Shown in pieces: positions 49,090 through 58,946 of a stretch of DNA of 64,000 bases. The stretch spans positions 2,294,001-2,358,000 of the forward strand of contig NZ_RKHK01000001.1 of assembly GCF_003752405.1 (NCBI RefSeq), written 5' to 3'. How positions within the stretch are numbered: the stretch's first letter is position 1; each line of letters starts with the position of its first letter. Below the pieces are notes generated by a model that saw only the letters and a program-made list of their open reading frames with translations, searched no databases and had not been told where the DNA came from. The DNA is from Bogoriella caseilytica (GTDB taxonomy: Bacteria > Actinomycetota > Actinomycetes > Actinomycetales > Actinomycetaceae). Position numbers and translations under genes: made by a program.

Positions 49090-50160
49090 ATGGACGTTTC
49101 GCAGATCGAGTTCGGGATCGACAGCTTCGGGGATCTGCCGCGCGACGATCGCGGGGAGCTGTACTCGCACGCGGAGGCGATCCGCGCCGTGGTCGCCGAG
49201 GCCGTGCTCGCCGATCAGATCGGGATCGATGTGGTGGCCCTGGGGGAGCACCACCGATCGGAGTTCGCCATCTCCAGCCCGGAAACCGTGCTGGCCGGCA
49301 TCGCCACGGCCACCGAGCGCATTCGTCTCGCCTCGGGCGTGACGGTGCTGTCCTCCGACGATCCGGTGCGGGTTTTCCAGCGGTTCGCCACCGTGGACGC
49401 GCTCTCCCACGGTCGTGCCGAGGTCATCCTCGGCCGGGGGTCCTTCACCGAGTCGTTCCCGCTGTTCGGATATGACCTCAAGGACTACGAGCTGCTCTTC
49501 GACGAGAAGATCGACCTCTTCCATCACCTGCTGGACGAGAAGCCCGTGACGTGGTCCGGCACCACCCGCGCACCCCTGCACGAGGCGGACGTGTTCCCCA
49601 AGACCGAATCGGGGCGGCTGAACACCTGGGTGGGCGTGGGTGGATCGCCGCAGTCGGTTATCCGGACCGCGAAGTACGGCTTCCGGCTCATGCTCGCGAT
49701 CATCGGCGGCACACCCGACCGCTTCGCCCCCTACGTGGATCTGTACCGCCGGGCGCACGAGCAGCTCGGCACCGCAGCCCAGCCGGTAGGCATGCACTCA
49801 CCCGGCTTGATCGCCGCCACCGACGAGGAAGCCAAAGAGGTCTACTATCCCGGCTACAAGGAGCTGCACGACCGCATCGGCGCCGAACGCGGCTGGCCGC
49901 CGGTCCAGCGCAGCACCTTCGAGGCCGAGGTCAAGCACGGCTCGCTGTACGTGGGCTCGGTGGAGACAGTCGCGGCAAAGATCGCGCGTGCCATCCGGGC
50001 GCTCGGCGTGGGACGCTTCGACATGATCTACTCCACCGCCGGCGCGATCTCCGCCACCGCCCGGATGCGCTCGGTCGAGCTGTACGGCACCCAGGTCATC
50101 CCGCGAGTGCGCGAGCTCCTGGCCGAGGAGCTCGTGGCCCCGGCGGCCGGCGCGCGATGA
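49090..50160 (+). CDS. LLM-class flavin-dependent oxidoreductase (luciferase-like)
   Basis: 356 residues, TIM-barrel luciferase-like monooxygenase. Family marks: [13 protein letters not shown] at the start, [56 protein letters not shown]-like block (about 85-125) and [13 protein letters not shown]. It would use FMNH2 or F420H2 with a small organic substrate. The ATG at 49090 follows GGGAG by 8 bases. First gene of the MarR-controlled operon; the reductase-like gene overlaps as ATGA and could supply reduced cofactor. Confidence 0.9.
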   Translation: MDVSQIEFGIDSFGDLPRDDRGELYSHAEAIRAVVAEAVLADQIGIDVVALGEHHRSEFAISSPETVLAGIATATERIRLASGVTVLSSDDPVRVFQRFATVDALSHGRAEVILGRGSFTESFPLFGYDLKDYELLFDEKIDLFHHLLDEKPVTWSGTTRAPLHEADVFPKTESGRLNTWVGVGGSPQSVIRTAKYGFRLMLAIIGGTPDRFAPYVDLYRRAHEQLGTAAQPVGMHSPGLIAATDEEAKEVYYPGYKELHDRIGAERGWPPVQRSTFEAEVKHGSLYVGSVETVAAKIARAIRALGVGRFDMIYSTAGAISATARMRSVELYGTQVIPRVRELLAEELVAPAAGAR

Positions 50161-50810
50161 CCGCCACCCTCGGCATCCTCGGCGCGGGGAAGTTCGGCAC
50201 CGTCCTGGCACGGCTGGCCGTGGCGGCCGGCTACCGGGTGCTCATTGCCGGGTCCGGCGATCCTGCCCGGATCGAACTGACCACCGAGGTACTCACCCCC
50301 GGAGCCACCGCCGCCTGGCCCGCCGAGGCCGCCCAAGCTGCCGACGTGGTCATTCTTGCGTTGCCGCTGGGCAAGTACCGCACGCTCCCGGCCCAGGAAC
50401 TGGCGGGGAAGCTCGTGGTCGACGCCATGAACCACTGGTGGGAGGTCGACGGCCCGCGCGAGACGATCCTCGCTCCGGGGCTCTCCTCGAGCGAGGCGGT
50501 GCAGGAATTCCTGGGCGCGCGAGTGGTCAAAGCCCTCAATCACGTGGGCTACCACGACTTCGAAGACGGGGCTCGGCCCGCCGGCAGCGCAGGGCGCAAG
50601 GCGATCGCCGTGGCCGGTGACCTCCCCGAGGATCTCGCCGCCGTGGCCGAGCTGGTGGACGCACTCGGCTTTGATCCACTGCCCATCGGTGATCTCGCCG
50701 CGGGAGCCCACCTCGAGCCCGGCAACCCGGCCTTCGGCGCGAACCTCGAGGCCGACCAGCTCCGCGAGCTGCTCTCGGCCGCAGCATCTCGCGACACTTC
50801 ACGAGCCTGA
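50157..50810 (+). CDS. NAD(P)-binding oxidoreductase of the F420-reductase (NpdG)/PF03807 family
   Basis: 217 residues. A Rossmann fold starts at [17 protein letters not shown] (GxGxxG) with [13 protein letters not shown] as the dinucleotide-selecting strand, then [22 protein letters not shown] and [12 protein letters not shown]. The family includes NADPH:F420 reductase and related dehydrogenases. It is coupled to the luciferase-like gene by an ATGA overlap, so a cofactor-regenerating role is attractive but unproven. Confidence 0.85.
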   Translation: MTATLGILGAGKFGTVLARLAVAAGYRVLIAGSGDPARIELTTEVLTPGATAAWPAEAAQAADVVILALPLGKYRTLPAQELAGKLVVDAMNHWWEVDGPRETILAPGLSSSEAVQEFLGARVVKALNHVGYHDFEDGARPAGSAGRKAIAVAGDLPEDLAAVAELVDALGFDPLPIGDLAAGAHLEPGNPAFGANLEADQLRELLSAAASRDTSRA

Positions 50811-50853
50811 ACCGCCCGGCCGCAACCCAGGAGCACAGAGGAGGACGACGTAC

Positions 50854-51243
50854 ATGAGCGAAGAACACCAGGACACCCCCGGCACACCCGTGACGGTGAG
50901 CCTCGATAGCGCCGAGCCCATCAGCGCCTACATCGTGAGCACTGCCGGCGGAGAGCAGGAGGGCAGGGCCGAGTTCCTCGAATCCGGTATGCCAGGCCAG
51001 GCCCGGATCTTCTTCCACACCGAGGTTGACCCGGCCTCCCGCGGTCGCGGGCTGGGGGCGATCCTCGTGCGCCAGGCCCTCGCAGACAGCATTCGTGACG
51101 GCGTCCCGGTCGTGCCCGTGTGCGCGCTGTTCGCCCGATATCTGGAGCAGCACGGCGCGGAGTTCCTCGAAGCGGGTGGAAACTACCGCGAGCCGACCGC
51201 AGCGGACATCGCCCTCCTCAAGCAGGTGACCGGCCGTGCCTGA
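50854..51243 (+). CDS. Short GNAT-like N-acetyltransferase (YjdJ/PF14542 type)
   Basis: 129 residues with a strong GAGGAGG-containing ribosome-binding site (50839-50845). After about 25 acidic residues, ARIFFHTEVDPASRGRGLGAILVRQALAD provides the acetyl-CoA binding loop and FARYLEQHGAEF the C-terminal helix of this compact family. Substrate unknown. Third gene of the MarR-controlled operon, 43 bases after the reductase. Confidence 0.82.
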   Translation: MSEEHQDTPGTPVTVSLDSAEPISAYIVSTAGGEQEGRAEFLESGMPGQARIFFHTEVDPASRGRGLGAILVRQALADSIRDGVPVVPVCALFARYLEQHGAEFLEAGGNYREPTAADIALLKQVTGRA

Positions 51244-51267
51244 GCGTGCCCGACGGAGGATTCTGCG

Positions 51268-52263
51268 ATGACGAACCTGGAGAAAGACCCCGAGGTGGAC
51301 GTCCTGGAGTCGGGCCGGGCTGGCGCCGCCGTGCAAGCGCTTGAACCGCGCCTGGTCCCGCTCGGCGGCCCGCGTGCGATGACGGTCTACCGCACGCTGC
51401 CCCAGCGAGGACGGTCGCTGGTGGGGGCCTGGTGCTTCCTGGACCACTACGGCCCCGACGACGTCGCGACCACCGGCGGGATGCAGGTGCCGCGGCATCC
51501 GCATACGGGCCTGGCCACGGTGTCCTGGCTCTTCGACGGGCGCATCGAGCATCTCGACTCCGGCGACCATGCGGCCACGGTGGTGCCCGGGGAGCTCAAC
51601 CTCATGATCGCCGGCCGCGGCATCACCCACCAGGAAATCAGCGACACCGGCAGCACTCGCCTGCACGGCGTCCAGCTCTGGTACGCCCTGCCGGACGAGG
51701 CACGCTTCGGTGAGAACGAGTTCGTGCACTACCGGCCCGAGCCGGTGCACCTGCCCGGGGCCACGGCGCGGATCTTCCTCGGTGAACTCCTCGGCTCGGC
51801 ATCCCCGGTCCGCACCCGCACCCCCGACCTGCTCGGCGCGGAGCTCATCCTCGAACCCGGCGCCTCCGTAGTGCTGGACGTCCGTGCCGATTTCGAGTAC
51901 GCGGTGCTGGCGGAGAACGATGAGGTCGAGGTCAATGCGGCCACCGTCGAGCACCGCTCACTGGCGTACATCCCTCCCGGCTCCACCACCCTGGTGATTG
52001 CCTCACGTGGCGCTCGGGCGCGCGTCATCCTGATCGGCGGCGTGCCGCTGGGGGAGCAGATCGTGATGTGGTGGAACTTCGTCGGCCGCGACCATGACGA
52101 GATCGCCGCCTTCCGCCGCCGCTATCAGGCCGAGCTCGGCTTCGAGGCTCCCGACCCGGCAGACGCCGGCTTGCCCGCCCTGTTCGGAGACTTCCCCGAC
52201 GGCCAACCCGCCCCGCTGCCGGCCCCGCCCTTGCCAAACATCAGGCTGCGGCCACGCGCCTGA
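51268..52263 (+). CDS. Pirin family protein
   Basis: 331 residues, a bicupin. The N-terminal cupin has the pirin metal motif VPRHPHTGLATVSWLFDG and GELNLMIAGRGITHQE with histidine and glutamate ligands; the second cupin (about 190-270) is less conserved. Bacterial pirins such as YhhW oxidise quercetin-like compounds or modulate metabolism. The ATG is preceded by CGGAGGA. Last gene of the operon; together with the VOC dioxygenase it points to aromatic or quinone detoxification. Confidence 0.92.
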   Translation: MTNLEKDPEVDVLESGRAGAAVQALEPRLVPLGGPRAMTVYRTLPQRGRSLVGAWCFLDHYGPDDVATTGGMQVPRHPHTGLATVSWLFDGRIEHLDSGDHAATVVPGELNLMIAGRGITHQEISDTGSTRLHGVQLWYALPDEARFGENEFVHYRPEPVHLPGATARIFLGELLGSASPVRTRTPDLLGAELILEPGASVVLDVRADFEYAVLAENDEVEVNAATVEHRSLAYIPPGSTTLVIASRGARARVILIGGVPLGEQIVMWWNFVGRDHDEIAAFRRRYQAELGFEAPDPADAGLPALFGDFPDGQPAPLPAPPLPNIRLRPRA

Positions 52264-52293
52264 ACGCTCGGGGGCCGAGGAGCTGGCGGGATG

Positions 52294-52626
52294 CTACTCA
52301 GGAACGTCGTCCATGGCGAACACGTAGTAGGTGTGGCCCGGCGCGGAGACTTCGGCCACCCGGCCTCCCGGGATCGGCACCGGAGAGCCCGCACGCAGGT
52401 CCGGGTGCGCCCCCAGCCACTGGCCCAGATCCTCCACGAGGTACATCGGGCCCGCGCTGCCGAAACCCACCGTGCTATCGAGCATCAGCTGCGACGCCAC
52501 GCCCGGCATCTGCAGGGCGACGGTGTGCTCACCCTCCCGCCAGGCCTCGTCCCATCCGAGATTGCGGTAGTGCTGCACCGCTGCGACCAGGTCTTCCACG
52601 GGCTGGAAGAAGAACGTGAAGAGCAT
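52294..52626 (-). CDS. Small VOC-family (glyoxalase-like) protein
   Basis: 110 residues, a single VOC domain: FFFQPVEDLVAAVQHYRNLGWDEAW, then VALQMPGVASQLMLDS, and a C-terminal TYYVFAMDD strand. Expected metal ligands are poorly conserved, so it may bind rather than convert a ligand. GGAGG lies upstream of the ATG and a TAGAGT box 40 bases upstream. It converges on the pirin gene with 30 bases between. Confidence 0.8.
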   Translation of the reverse strand: MLFTFFFQPVEDLVAAVQHYRNLGWDEAWREGEHTVALQMPGVASQLMLDSTVGFGSAGPMYLVEDLGQWLGAHPDLRAGSPVPIPGGRVAEVSAPGHTYYVFAMDDVPE

Positions 52627-52729
52627 GGTGCCTCCGCCGTCGATCCGCTAGTGGTTCCGACTCTAGGGCACGCCCTCCTGTGATTCGCGAGTTCCGCCCG
52701 CAGCCGTCTGCCCATCCGGTGGCACCGGG

Positions 52730-52765
52730 CGTGGGCGGCGCCCGCCAGTGACGGGCCCGCCCACG
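52730..52765 (-). terminator. Hairpin after the lipoprotein gene
   Basis: CGTGGGCGG (52730-52738) pairs perfectly with CCGCCCACG (52757-52765); additional GC pairing occurs inside the loop. It lies 37 bases beyond the lipoprotein stop on the minus strand and upstream of the small VOC gene's leader. Confidence 0.65.
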
Positions 52766-52801
52766 GTCGGCATCATTCAGCGCAGTCTCAGTGCTGAGCG
52801 A

Positions 52802-53563
52802 TCACTCCATGGTTCCGGTGAACTCGCCGGCCAGTTCCTCGCCCACCCGTTCGCCGTCCTCGTCGCGCGCGGTGAACCGTGCCACCACGGTGTAGGCCTC
52901 ACCGGGCTGGTGCAACACGACCTCGCCGAACGAGTACTGCTCACCGGTGCCCAGCTCGAAGACTTCCTGGCTGAGCGAGTCGGTGTTGACCGCATTGGTG
53001 TTCACCTCGTGCGTCTCCATCAGCGATGAATCCGCCACCGAAGGCTGCTGCATGTAGGGCCAGCTGTCATAGCGCAGGCTCGCCTCCACCAGTCCATAGG
53101 AGAGGTTGACCGGCTCTCCGTGGTTGGTGACGACGTAGTTCAGTACCACCACGTCATCGCCTTCGGACACGATCGGCTCATCGGTCTCCGGGTCGGCCCA
53201 GATGCTCGAGCGCGTGGCCTGGTCCACGGCCACCTGGAAGACCTCGACGGTCACGTCACCAAGTTCGGCGGTGCCGATCGACTCCCCGACCGTGGTGACC
53301 GGGTTGGCCCAGTCCGGTTCGCCGTCTGCGGAGGCGCCGTCGTCTCCGGCCTCGTCGACCTCGGCCTCGTCCTCCGCATCCTCGGTTTCCTCCTCGGGCT
53401 CGGTCTCGTCCGGGGCATCCTCGGCGTCGTCGGTCTCCTCGACCGCAGGGGCGTCGTCCTCAGCCGACTCGGGGCCCTCGGCGTCGTCCCCGCACGCGGC
53501 GAGAAGGAGTGAGGCGGTGGCCAGCACAGCCGGGGCAGTGAAACGGGTGATGGAGAGAGGCAT
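52802..53563 (-). CDS. Secreted lipoprotein with acidic linker and DUF4352-like domain
   Basis: 253 residues from the ATG at 53563. The signal peptide TRFTAPAVLATASLLLAAC ends in a lipobox (LLAAC), so the mature protein is anchored to the outer face of the membrane. Residues 22-80 are a linker in which more than half the residues are Asp or Glu. The C-terminal domain (about 88-250, NPVTTVGESIGTAELGDVTV to VVLHQPGEAYTVVARFTARD) looks like the immunoglobulin-like DUF4352 fold. Function unknown. It stands alone, divergent from the LysR gene. Confidence 0.85.
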   Translation of the reverse strand: MPLSITRFTAPAVLATASLLLAACGDDAEGPESAEDDAPAVEETDDAEDAPDETEPEEETEDAEDEAEVDEAGDDGASADGEPDWANPVTTVGESIGTAELGDVTVEVFQVAVDQATRSSIWADPETDEPIVSEGDDVVVLNYVVTNHGEPVNLSYGLVEASLRYDSWPYMQQPSVADSSLMETHEVNTNAVNTDSLSQEVFELGTGEQYSFGEVVLHQPGEAYTVVARFTARDEDGERVGEELAGEFTGTME

Positions 53564-53814
53564 GGTGGGTTGGGCTCCTGAGGTCGACGTTCGCCTGGTT
53601 CGGCGACGCACGAATGTGAGGCGGTCCGAGGCGGACCATTCCTCACGGTAGGACGTGCCGACGGTCCATCGGGCGGCCAGCGGCACATAGACGTGCGTCT
53701 TGTGTCACGTCGGCATAGTGTGGCCATACCGGAGGTCAAGGGCGGGTCAGGAGGCGGCTAGCGGTCGGCCCGCTCGGTCAGCATGTAGTCAACACGAAGG
53801 GGTCCCGCCTTCCG

Positions 53815-53820
53815 TATACA
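53815..53820 (+). promoter_or_regulatory. -10 box of the LysR-MFS operon
   Basis: TATACA lies 10 bases before the ATG at 53831, so the transcript would have a leader of only a few bases. An inverted repeat GAAGG/CCTTC overlaps the -35 area and could be a regulator site. Confidence 0.5.
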
Positions 53821-53830
53821 GTAGAGGTGT

Positions 53831-54757
53831 ATGGATATCGACCCCCGGCGACTGGCCTTCCTCCTGGCCGTCAGCCGTTCCGGAGGCGTGCTGGCCGCAG
53901 CCGAGGCGCTCGCCGTCAGTCCCTCAGCCGTCTCTCAGCAGATCGCCCGCCTCGAACTCGAGACGGGCGTGAAGGTTCTCGACCGGCAGCCCGCCGGCGC
54001 GATTCTCACCCCGGCGGGGCGGGTCCTCGCCGAGACCGCAGAACGCATCGAGAACGATCTCGGCGACGCTCGCCGCAGCCTCGCCGAACTCGAGGGCGAC
54101 GTCTCCGGTGTGGTCACCGTCGGCGCCTTCCAGACCGTTATTCGCGCGGTGCTGGTGCCTCTGCTCGCCGAACTGGACCAGACGCTGCCCGGCATCGAAC
54201 TCGTGGTGCACGAGGTGGGCTCAGAAGCCGGGCTGCGCGGGCTGCGCCGCGGTGAGCTCGATCTGCTCGTGACCGACCACGACGTCTCTCCGCCCGATTC
54301 CCCACCCGCCGGAGTCAAAGACGTGCCCTTCCTCGACGAACCGTGGGTGGTGGCCCTGCCGGCCGGTGATGCCGCCCCCACCGTGCTGGAGGACTTCGCC
54401 GAGCGCACCTGGATCTTCCCCGAGCACCGCGGCGCCACCGCTGACGCCCTGGCCCGGCTCACTCGCGAGGTTCCGCTGCGCGGGAAGGCCCGGCACACCT
54501 ACCACGACTTCGACGTCGCGCTCTCGATGGTGGAGGCTGGGCTCGGCATCGCTTTGCTCCCGGCCCTGGCCGTCCGACGCATCCTGCCCGCAGGCGTGCA
54601 GTGGGCCGCGCTCCCCGGGCTCGGGCAGCGCCGCCTCGTGGTCAGTCACCGCGTGACCCGGACCGAACCGCGCGTGGCCACCTCCGCCGTGCTGGAACAG
54701 ATGATCGCCGTGGCCGCCGCACTCGGCCCTCTCACTCCGGTGCGAGTGACCGCATGA
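53831..54757 (+). CDS. LysR-family transcriptional regulator
   Basis: 308 residues. The N-terminal winged helix-turn-helix is RRLAFLLAVSRSGGVLAAAEALAVSPSAVSQQIARLE (residues 6-42), followed by the substrate-binding domain (95-300, GVVTVGAFQTVIRAVLVPLLAEL; HDFDVALSMVEAGLGIALLPALAV). Co-translated with a drug/metabolite exporter (ATGA overlap), which it probably controls; LysR proteins more often sit divergent from their target, so the same-strand arrangement implies autoregulation of both genes. Confidence 0.93.
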   Translation: MDIDPRRLAFLLAVSRSGGVLAAAEALAVSPSAVSQQIARLELETGVKVLDRQPAGAILTPAGRVLAETAERIENDLGDARRSLAELEGDVSGVVTVGAFQTVIRAVLVPLLAELDQTLPGIELVVHEVGSEAGLRGLRRGELDLLVTDHDVSPPDSPPAGVKDVPFLDEPWVVALPAGDAAPTVLEDFAERTWIFPEHRGATADALARLTREVPLRGKARHTYHDFDVALSMVEAGLGIALLPALAVRRILPAGVQWAALPGLGQRRLVVSHRVTRTEPRVATSAVLEQMIAVAAALGPLTPVRVTA

Positions 54758-55986
54758 GCTTCCCTGCGCGGGTACGGCCACCCATCGGCCTGATCCTCAT
54801 CCTCGGTTCCATGGCCGCCCTCCCGGCGGTGACCACCGACCTCTACCTGCCCTCGATGCCCGAGGTGGTCCGCGAGCTCGAGACCACCGAGACCCTCGTG
54901 CACGCCACCATCACCGGCGTGCTCATCGGCGGGGCCATCGGGCAGCTCATCACCGGCCCGATCTCGGACCGCTACGGCCGTCGCCGGCCGGTGATGGTCG
55001 GCGTGGCCATTCACTGCGTGGCCTCCCTGCTGTGCGTCTTCGCCCCCGAAATCTTCTCCCTGCTGGCGCTGCGGGTCATTCAGGGCATCGGCAACGCCAC
55101 GGCCACCGTGACCGCCATGGCCGTCATCCGTGACCGCTACACCGGCGCCGGAGCCTCGGTGTTGATGTCCCGGCTGATGCTGGTCATCGGCGTCGCCCCC
55201 CTGCTGGCCCCCACTGCCGGCGGGCTCATCGCCGACATCTGGCACTGGCGCGCCACTTTCGTGGCCCTGGCAATCATGGGCGTCCTGCTCATGGTCTTCA
55301 TCTTCTTCGGGCTGCGCGAATCCCTCCCGCCCGAACGCCGCCAACCCGGAGGGCTCCGCCCCGCCCTGGGCGGATACAAGCGGCTGGTCACCGACGGCCG
55401 GTTCATGGCCCTCGCGGTGATGCCGGGCCTGGGTATGGCCGTGATCATTGCCTACGTGGCCGCCTCGCCCTTCGTGATGCAGCAGGACTTCGGGCTGAGT
55501 GAGACCCAGTTCGCCCTGGCCTTCGCCGCCAACGGTGCCGGGCTGATCATCGCCTCGCAGCTCAACGCCTCCCTGGCCAACCGGGTCAGCCCACTCGCCA
55601 TCATCCGCGTGACCGCACCGCTGACCGTGGCCCTGGGCATCTGGCTGCTGATCGCGGCCGGTGCCGAAGCGCCCGGGGAGTTCGATCTCGGCGCCATGCT
55701 CACCCTCATGGTGCCGCTGTTCCTGATGCTCTCCTCGGCCTCGATGCTCATGCCCAACACCGTGGCGCTCGCTCTCTCGCGCTACGGAGAGCGGGCCGGA
55801 TCGGCCGCATCGGTGGTCGGTTCCTTGCAGGCCGGGCTTGCCGGCGGCATCGCGCTGCTGGTCGGCGCCGTCGGGGGCGGGCATGCTGGCGCCGCTGACA
55901 TGGCCGTGGTGATGCTGGGCTCCTCCGTGGTCGCCCTGGTCATCCTGGCGATCGCCACCCCCGCCTACCGCCGCAGGCGGGTCTAG
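54754..55986 (+). CDS. Bcr/CflA-family MFS drug exporter
   Basis: 410 residues with 12 predicted membrane helices. The first loop [12 protein letters not shown] is the diagnostic Bcr/CflA motif, [16 protein letters not shown] is the MFS motif A, and [12 protein letters not shown] follows. These proteins export drugs such as bicyclomycin or chloramphenicol, or sulfonamides, with proton antiport. Overlaps the LysR gene as ATGA. Confidence 0.92.
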   Translation: MSFPARVRPPIGLILILGSMAALPAVTTDLYLPSMPEVVRELETTETLVHATITGVLIGGAIGQLITGPISDRYGRRRPVMVGVAIHCVASLLCVFAPEIFSLLALRVIQGIGNATATVTAMAVIRDRYTGAGASVLMSRLMLVIGVAPLLAPTAGGLIADIWHWRATFVALAIMGVLLMVFIFFGLRESLPPERRQPGGLRPALGGYKRLVTDGRFMALAVMPGLGMAVIIAYVAASPFVMQQDFGLSETQFALAFAANGAGLIIASQLNASLANRVSPLAIIRVTAPLTVALGIWLLIAAGAEAPGEFDLGAMLTLMVPLFLMLSSASMLMPNTVALALSRYGERAGSAASVVGSLQAGLAGGIALLVGAVGGGHAGAADMAVVMLGSSVVALVILAIATPAYRRRRV

Positions 55987-56063
55987 CCTCAGCCGCCGGG
56001 CTCCGCGGCAGCCCGCCACGCCACGGAGTGGCCACTCCTCGGCAGCGCCTCGCATCCAGCAGG

Positions 56064-56069
56064 TAGTCT
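56064..56069 (+). promoter_or_regulatory. Probable leaderless -10 box of prfB
   Basis: TAGTCT is followed by 8 bases and the GTG start at 56078; no Shine-Dalgarno sequence is present. Confidence 0.5.
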
Positions 56070-56077
56070 CGATCCTT

Positions 56078-57205
<1,128 letters not shown>

Positions 57206-57261
57206 GCCGCCACGCAGGGCGCGCCTCGGCGTGTCGCGCCGGGTCACAGCACGGTCACGGA

Positions 57262-57267
57262 TAGCCT
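57262..57267 (+). promoter_or_regulatory. Possible -10 box of the ftsEX operon
   Basis: TAGCCT in the prfB-ftsE spacer, about 57 bases before the ftsE start. No clear -35 element; weak evidence. Confidence 0.3.
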
Positions 57268-57324
57268 CGCCGCCAGGCCGGCGTTGCATCTTCCCCCATC
57301 GTCGAGTGCCGGCCGGTGGTTGTT

Positions 57325-58014
57325 GTGATCAGGTTCGAGAACGTCACGAAGGTCTACGCGCGCGGCGCCAGGCCCGCTTTGGATGAGGTCTCTCTCGAGG
57401 TCGAGCGAGGCGAGTTCGTCTTTCTCGTCGGCTCCTCCGGCTCGGGGAAGTCGACCTTCATCCGGCTGATCATGCGCGAGGAGCGCCCCACTGCCGGGCA
57501 GATCCACGCCCTGGGCAAGGATCTCGGCCAGCTCTCCCGCTGGAAGGTTCCCCACTACCGGCGTCGTATCGGCACGGTCTTCCAGGACTTCCGCCTTCTG
57601 AGCTCCAAGAACGTCTTCGAGAACGTGGCCATCGCCCCGCAGGTGACCGGCAGGCCCAGGCACTACGTGCATACGGCCGTGCCCGAAGTGCTCGAGCTCG
57701 TGGGGCTCGACGGCAAGGAGAAGCGCCTCCCGCATGAACTCTCCGGCGGTGAGCAGCAGCGCGTGGCGATCGCCCGCGCCATGGTCAACCGCCCCGCTGT
57801 CCTCCTGGCGGACGAACCGACCGGCAACCTCGACCCCACCACCTCGATCGGCATCATGCGCCTCCTCGACCGGATCAACCGCACCGGAACCACCGTGGTC
57901 ATGGCCACCCACGACGACGAGATCGTCGACCAGATGCGCAAGCGCGTGGTCGAACTCGCCGACGGTGCGCTCGTGCGTGACCAGTCCCGCGGCGTCTACG
58001 GCGCGAAGCGATAA
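57325..58014 (+). CDS. ftsE: Cell division ATP-binding protein FtsE
   Basis: 229 residues. The ABC ATPase has Walker [10 protein letters not shown] (K42), signature [14 protein letters not shown], Walker [13 protein letters not shown] and the switch histidine ATHDDE. The GTG at 57325 gives the family start [11 protein letters not shown]; a GTG at 57316 would add 3 residues. With FtsX it transmits ATP hydrolysis at the division septum to a periplasmic-side peptidoglycan hydrolase, probably the product of the third gene. ftsX follows after 8 bases. Confidence 0.97.
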   Translation: MIRFENVTKVYARGARPALDEVSLEVERGEFVFLVGSSGSGKSTFIRLIMREERPTAGQIHALGKDLGQLSRWKVPHYRRRIGTVFQDFRLLSSKNVFENVAIAPQVTGRPRHYVHTAVPEVLELVGLDGKEKRLPHELSGGEQQRVAIARAMVNRPAVLLADEPTGNLDPTTSIGIMRLLDRINRTGTTVVMATHDDEIVDQMRKRVVELADGALVRDQSRGVYGAKR

Positions 58015-58022
58015 GGGCCGGT

Positions 58023-58937
58023 ATGAGACTGCGATTCGTCCTCAGCCAGACCTTCCAGGGCATCTCTCGCAACTTCGCCATGAGCGTCTCCGTCGCTCTG
58101 GTGACCTTCGTGTCCCTGATGTTCGTCGGCGCCGCAGCCCTGCTGCAGATCCAGGTCGAGAAGCTCAAGGACGACTGGTACGACCGCGTGGAGGTCTCGG
58201 CCTTCATGTGCGCGGACGAATCAGCCACTCTCAACTGTGCCGGCGGTGAGGCCACCGAGGAGCAGATCGAGGAGATCGAGGAACTGCTCGAATCCGAGGC
58301 GCTGGCTCCTTACGTGGACGAAGTCTTCTTCGAGACCAAGGAGGAGGCCTTCGCCGCCTTCCAGCAGCAGATGGAGGGCACCGTCTGGGCACAGACCGTC
58401 AGCGTGGAGCAGATGCAGGTCTCCTTCCGCATCTCCCTGGTCGACCCCGAGCAGTACCAGATCGTCGCCGACGAGCTCTCCGGCCGCCCCGGAGTGGAGG
58501 ACGTGCGTGACCAGCGGGAGCAACTGGAACCGCTCTTCCTCATCCTCAACCGCGCGACCTTGCTTTCCGCGGGCCTGGCCGGCGTCATGATCCTCACCGC
58601 GGTGCTGCTGATCACCACCACCATCCGGCTCTCGGCCATGTCCCGGCGCCGCGAGACCGGCATCATGCGCCTGGTGGGGGCCTCGAACATCTTCATCCAA
58701 CTGCCCTTCATGCTCGAAGGTGCCATCGCCGCCCTGGTGGGCGCTGGCCTGGCCGTCGGCGGGCTCTACCTCGGTGTGGAGCATCTTGTGGGCGGCTGGC
58801 TGGCCTCCGACACCCCCTGGGTGCAGTTCATTTCCGGCGGCGACGTCCTGCTCGTCGCCCCCTTCCTCCTGCTCGCCGCGATCCTCGTGGCGGGTCTCAC
58901 GTCCATGGTCACGCTCGGCCGATATACGAAAGTCTGA
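58023..58937 (+). CDS. ftsX: Cell division membrane protein FtsX
   Basis: 304 residues with four membrane helices (about 22-44, 178-202, 225-250 and 275-298). The extracellular loop between helices 1 and 2 (45-175) carries two cysteines (CADESATLNC) that probably form a disulfide, and is the part that binds and activates a murein hydrolase. FtsX works with FtsE at the septum. The M23 hydrolase gene follows after 9 bases. Confidence 0.95.
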   Translation: MRLRFVLSQTFQGISRNFAMSVSVALVTFVSLMFVGAAALLQIQVEKLKDDWYDRVEVSAFMCADESATLNCAGGEATEEQIEEIEELLESEALAPYVDEVFFETKEEAFAAFQQQMEGTVWAQTVSVEQMQVSFRISLVDPEQYQIVADELSGRPGVEDVRDQREQLEPLFLILNRATLLSAGLAGVMILTAVLLITTTIRLSAMSRRRETGIMRLVGASNIFIQLPFMLEGAIAALVGAGLAVGGLYLGVEHLVGGWLASDTPWVQFISGGDVLLVAPFLLLAAILVAGLTSMVTLGRYTKV

Positions 58938-58946
58938 GGTGAACTC

